Program-made: the position numbers and the translations under genes
The notes under the pieces: model-generated
What the model was told of the DNA's origin: nothing
Database searches by the model: none
Seen by the model: the letters and a program-made list of their open reading frames with translations, nothing else
Part shown: one piece after another, positions 61,448-64,000 of the stretch
Layout: each line of letters opens with the position of its first letter
Numbering within the stretch: position 1 is the stretch's first letter
Source of the DNA: Alnus glutinosa
Lineage: Eukaryota > Streptophyta > Magnoliopsida > Fagales > Betulaceae
Direction: 5' to 3'
Assembly: GCF_958979055.1 (NCBI RefSeq)
Contig: NC_084897.1
Span: forward strand, 25,907,128 to 25,971,127
DNA length: 64,000 nt

Positions 61448-62344
61448 TTTCCTATGTGATTCTAAGCATAGACTCTCTACGATCAATGTTATTTGGAGAA
61501 AAAAAAATGTCAGATAATATCTGTATACACTACCTTCAGGTAAGCCTGAAATGTAGGGAGTGTGAATGCATCGTATATGGAGCAGAAAAACAAGGTGGTT
61601 TTATTTCTTAGAGTGGACACTGTTTTTCTAGGAAATATATATGGGCATTGCTCTAATTGAATATTTGATGCTTGGTTAATGTTACAATATTTTTCATCTT
61701 TAAGTATGATTCAGTTTTCTTGTAGGTCATTAATTCCCAACCTTTTCTAGTTTACCTCCCCTACTATGATCTCTCTATAAATAGAGCCCGTTAACCTAAT
61801 TGTATCACATAATTCAAGACAAAAAAAAAAAAATGTAGTTCCGCACCGATCAATGGTCGTGTACGTAGGTCTCTAAGACTAAACCACCCCAAATCTCGTG
61901 TTCATTTTCTCTATTTGCTTTCACTTTTCTTCTCCTATTTTTATATTTGAGTAATACTATTTTTTACATCCATTTATTACACTTATTTCATATTGATTAA
62001 CGTGACGTGTTTCAAGTAGCTTTACATGTTTGACACTTAAAATACGTCACGACAAAAAAGCAAAAGTAATGTAAAATTAATATATTTTAAAAGATTAAGA
62101 CTTTTTTAAAGAAAAAAAAAAAAGCCAAAACACTAAAAATCGGTTTAAATTATTTTCAAAATCGTTTAAAATAGGCTATAATAGAAACTTAAAGAAGACC
62201 CAAAAGGCTCACTACCTAATATGTGGATATCGAATAATAATCGTAATAACTGTGTATATGCAATTAGTTAAAAAACTGCGAATATAAATGTAAATAGACT
62301 GCAAATACATCTTAATCGCATGTAAACCCCCATATGTTGTGTTA

Positions 62345-62803
62345 GAGCACTTCCAATGGATTATGTGTTTGCAACTTTAAGATAGAATAGATAACAAAAG
62401 TACTAAAAAGAGACTCCATCGGCTTATGTAGTCCAACTCTAGAATAGATTTTTCTTAATTCCATAAATAGTGTAACTTTACAAGTAGAGTTATACTATTC
62501 ACTTATTTATTTTTTTTTTTATTCTTTATCTCCACCTTTTCAGCTTTGTTTTTTTCCTTCCACCACTCCACGTTCTGATTTAAGGGAAAGTGTGTAAAGT
62601 AATGGAGGTATCAAGCGAGACCCACGTGAAAGAAAAATACTATAATGAAAAAAAATTAATGAAAAATAATAAAAAATTAATATAGAGTTAAGAATAGATA
62701 ATCGGATATATAGTGCATTTTAAAACTCATTAGTTAAACTAGATAAAATAGATTTTGATTAGCTATTCTAGATTAAAAAATACATAAGCCATTGGGAGTG
62801 TTC
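62345..62803. mobile_element. PIF/Harbinger-type MITE upstream of proteasome alpha-7
   Basis: The left end gagcacttccaatggattatgt and right end acataagccattgggagtgttc are inverted repeats of about 22 bp. TTA flanks both sides (62342-62344 and 62804-62806), the expected target duplication. The 459-bp body is AT-rich without an ORF. Confidence 0.85.
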
Positions 62804-62938
62804 TTACTGTGACTAAATCCGAGTATGGAATTTCATCCTCCGGCAGTCTCATCTACCCTTATTGAAAAATAAAAAAAATAAAAAAATTGTTACTATGCCA
62901 GATAAAGTTTAGACAATAGTGATTTTTTTTTTTTTTAA

Positions 62939-62976
<38 letters not shown>
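62939..62976. repeat. TA microsatellite
   Basis: About 19 TA units lie 210 bp upstream of the proteasome alpha-7 start codon. Confidence 0.95.
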
Positions 62977-62979
<3 letters not shown>

Positions 62980-63184
62980 TGAGAATAAATTAAATCTTCT
63001 TAATTTTTTAATGACTGTACTACCCCCAAAAATTAAAAACTCTATGATAATTGATACGTGTGCATCAGATCACAAAGTAAGAGAGAAAGAGAGAGTCTCA
63101 GTGACTTGTCGCTTAAGAAGAAGGGGAAGAAGAAGAATATAAAAGAGGAGCTAAGAGAGAAAGAGTAGAAGAAGAAGAAAGACG

Positions 63185-63357
63185 ATGGCGAGGTACGACA
63201 GAGCAATAACAGTGTTCTCACCAGATGGGCATCTCTTCCAGGTCGAGTACGCGCTCGAAGCCGTGCGCAAGGGCAACGCTGCCGTCGGCGTCCGCGGCAC
63301 CGACACTATCGTCCTCGGCGTCGAGAAGAAGTCCACCGTCAAACTCCAAGATTCCAG
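63185..63357 (+). CDS. PAD1: 20S proteasome subunit alpha type-7, first exon (partial gene)
   Basis: Exon 1 encodes [40 protein letters not shown] and a [13 protein letters not shown] segment. It matches plant PAD1/PAD2, including the proteasome alpha-type [20 protein letters not shown] signature. The exon most likely ends at 63357 (attccag/gtccct), within the Arg codon of DSR. The donor is not a strong consensus, so the boundary is slightly uncertain. The rest of the gene lies beyond the window. The subunit sits in the outer alpha-ring that gates entry to the 20S core, the partner particle of the 19S lid/base containing RPN10 encoded 35 kb upstream. Confidence 0.93.
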
Positions 63358-64000
63358 GTCCCTCCCTCTATCTCATTTGCTGTTTCTATTTTGTTAACAT
63401 TGCCAATTGATCCGCGTAGATCAGTGTAGGGTTAGGGTTAGGGATGGGGTTTCCTCTAATTTACTATTTTCATATAATTTAGCATTATAATTTTGGGAAT
63501 TGGATGTATTCCATGAATTTTACTGAATGGTCAGTCCTGAAGTGTTGGTATTATATGGTACTTTTGCTCATTAGATTGTCAGTATTATATGGTATTGGTG
63601 TACCTGAAGGGCCACATGTAGGAACTTGATGAGTTACGTGATGTTTGAAACAAACAAGTTAGGGGTGTGATGTCATATTGGATATATATAATTTCAGTCG
63701 GCAGTCACCAAAACAAAGATAAATATGTCGTTTTTCAAGATCCCAAATGCCCATTTCTTCAAATTGTTGGTTTTTGCAATTGAGAACCATGTTCAAAAAG
63801 ATGGGACTGATTAAGGCCCATCAAGTTTCTGATATATATCTAATCTTGGATATGAATTAAAGAAGATACCGATAGAAATATGTAAGATTTTTATTTTTTT
63901 GGATTGTGGAACCAAATGTATTCGCTATAGCAGTGTTGATGTGAATAGCAGCATTAACCAAGTTTTTCTCAATGACTTTACGAAATAGTGGCCGTGTTTT
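63358..64000 (+). other. Start of intron 1 of proteasome alpha-7
   Basis: No further exon of the alpha-7 protein appears before the window ends, so this is probably intron. It contains gtagggttagggttaggg (about 63424-63442), which resembles telomeric repeats but is only about two units long. Nothing else was recognised. Confidence 0.6.

Larger units (their letters stand above)
61288..63184. other. Spacer between AHK1 and the proteasome alpha-7 gene
   Basis: The AHK1 3' UTR includes TA and GA repeats (61378-61446). An AT-rich spacer follows with one PIF/Harbinger-type MITE (62345-62803) and a TA repeat (62939-62976). The last 120 bp are GA-rich (63077-63184) and form the leader of the next gene. 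A TATAAAAG is seen at 63138-63145, which is rather close to the ATG to be the TATA box. Confidence 0.5.

Noticed and set aside
63424-63442. Telomere-like gggttaggg repeats
   Set aside because: There are only about two units and they lack the extra T of the plant TTTAGGG repeat. This is not an interstitial telomere.

Overview
This is nuclear DNA from a flowering plant, almost certainly a eudicot and probably a woody species. The genes have many short exons with GT..AG introns, the AT-rich introns and spacers are full of small transposons, and every recognisable protein belongs to a plant family. I found no organelle, bacterial or viral segment. The species cannot be fixed from the sequence alone.

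Layout, with every gene on the + strand: (1) a small secreted-type rhodanese/thiosulfate sulfurtransferase (812-3074); (2) a seven-transmembrane MLO protein (7181-13563) whose reading frame stops 62 codons before a well-preserved in-frame continuation; (3) mitochondrial ATP synthase epsilon subunit (16784-17302), with a decayed copy of its first exon upstream (15022-15110); (4) the 26S proteasome ubiquitin receptor RPN10 (21899-28221); (5) a 29-exon GH38 alpha-mannosidase (32823-43286); (6) an ERD7-type senescence/dehydration protein (44159-47754); (7) the osmosensing hybrid histidine kinase AHK1 (53532-61287); (8) the first exon of 20S proteasome subunit alpha-7 (63185-63357, gene continues beyond the window). 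Exon chains were joined by hand. Genes 1 to 7 close as uninterrupted frames whose summed exon lengths divide by three.

The genes do not form one pathway. Two encode proteasome parts (RPN10, alpha-7). Two are linked to dehydration in Arabidopsis (ERD7, AHK1). One is a pathogen-susceptibility/calmodulin-binding family member (MLO). The rest are housekeeping. I see no biosynthetic cluster and no convincing new multi-gene system.

The unusual content lies between and inside the genes. It includes a TAA-flanked PIF/Harbinger-like element that seems to carry a fragment of an L-lactate dehydrogenase gene (4586-5428), nested miniature LTR elements in AHK1 and MLO introns, a MITE inserted in a copy of itself (25-392), long-armed foldback MITEs, several degenerate LINE pieces, and recent tandem duplications of 214 and 68 bp.
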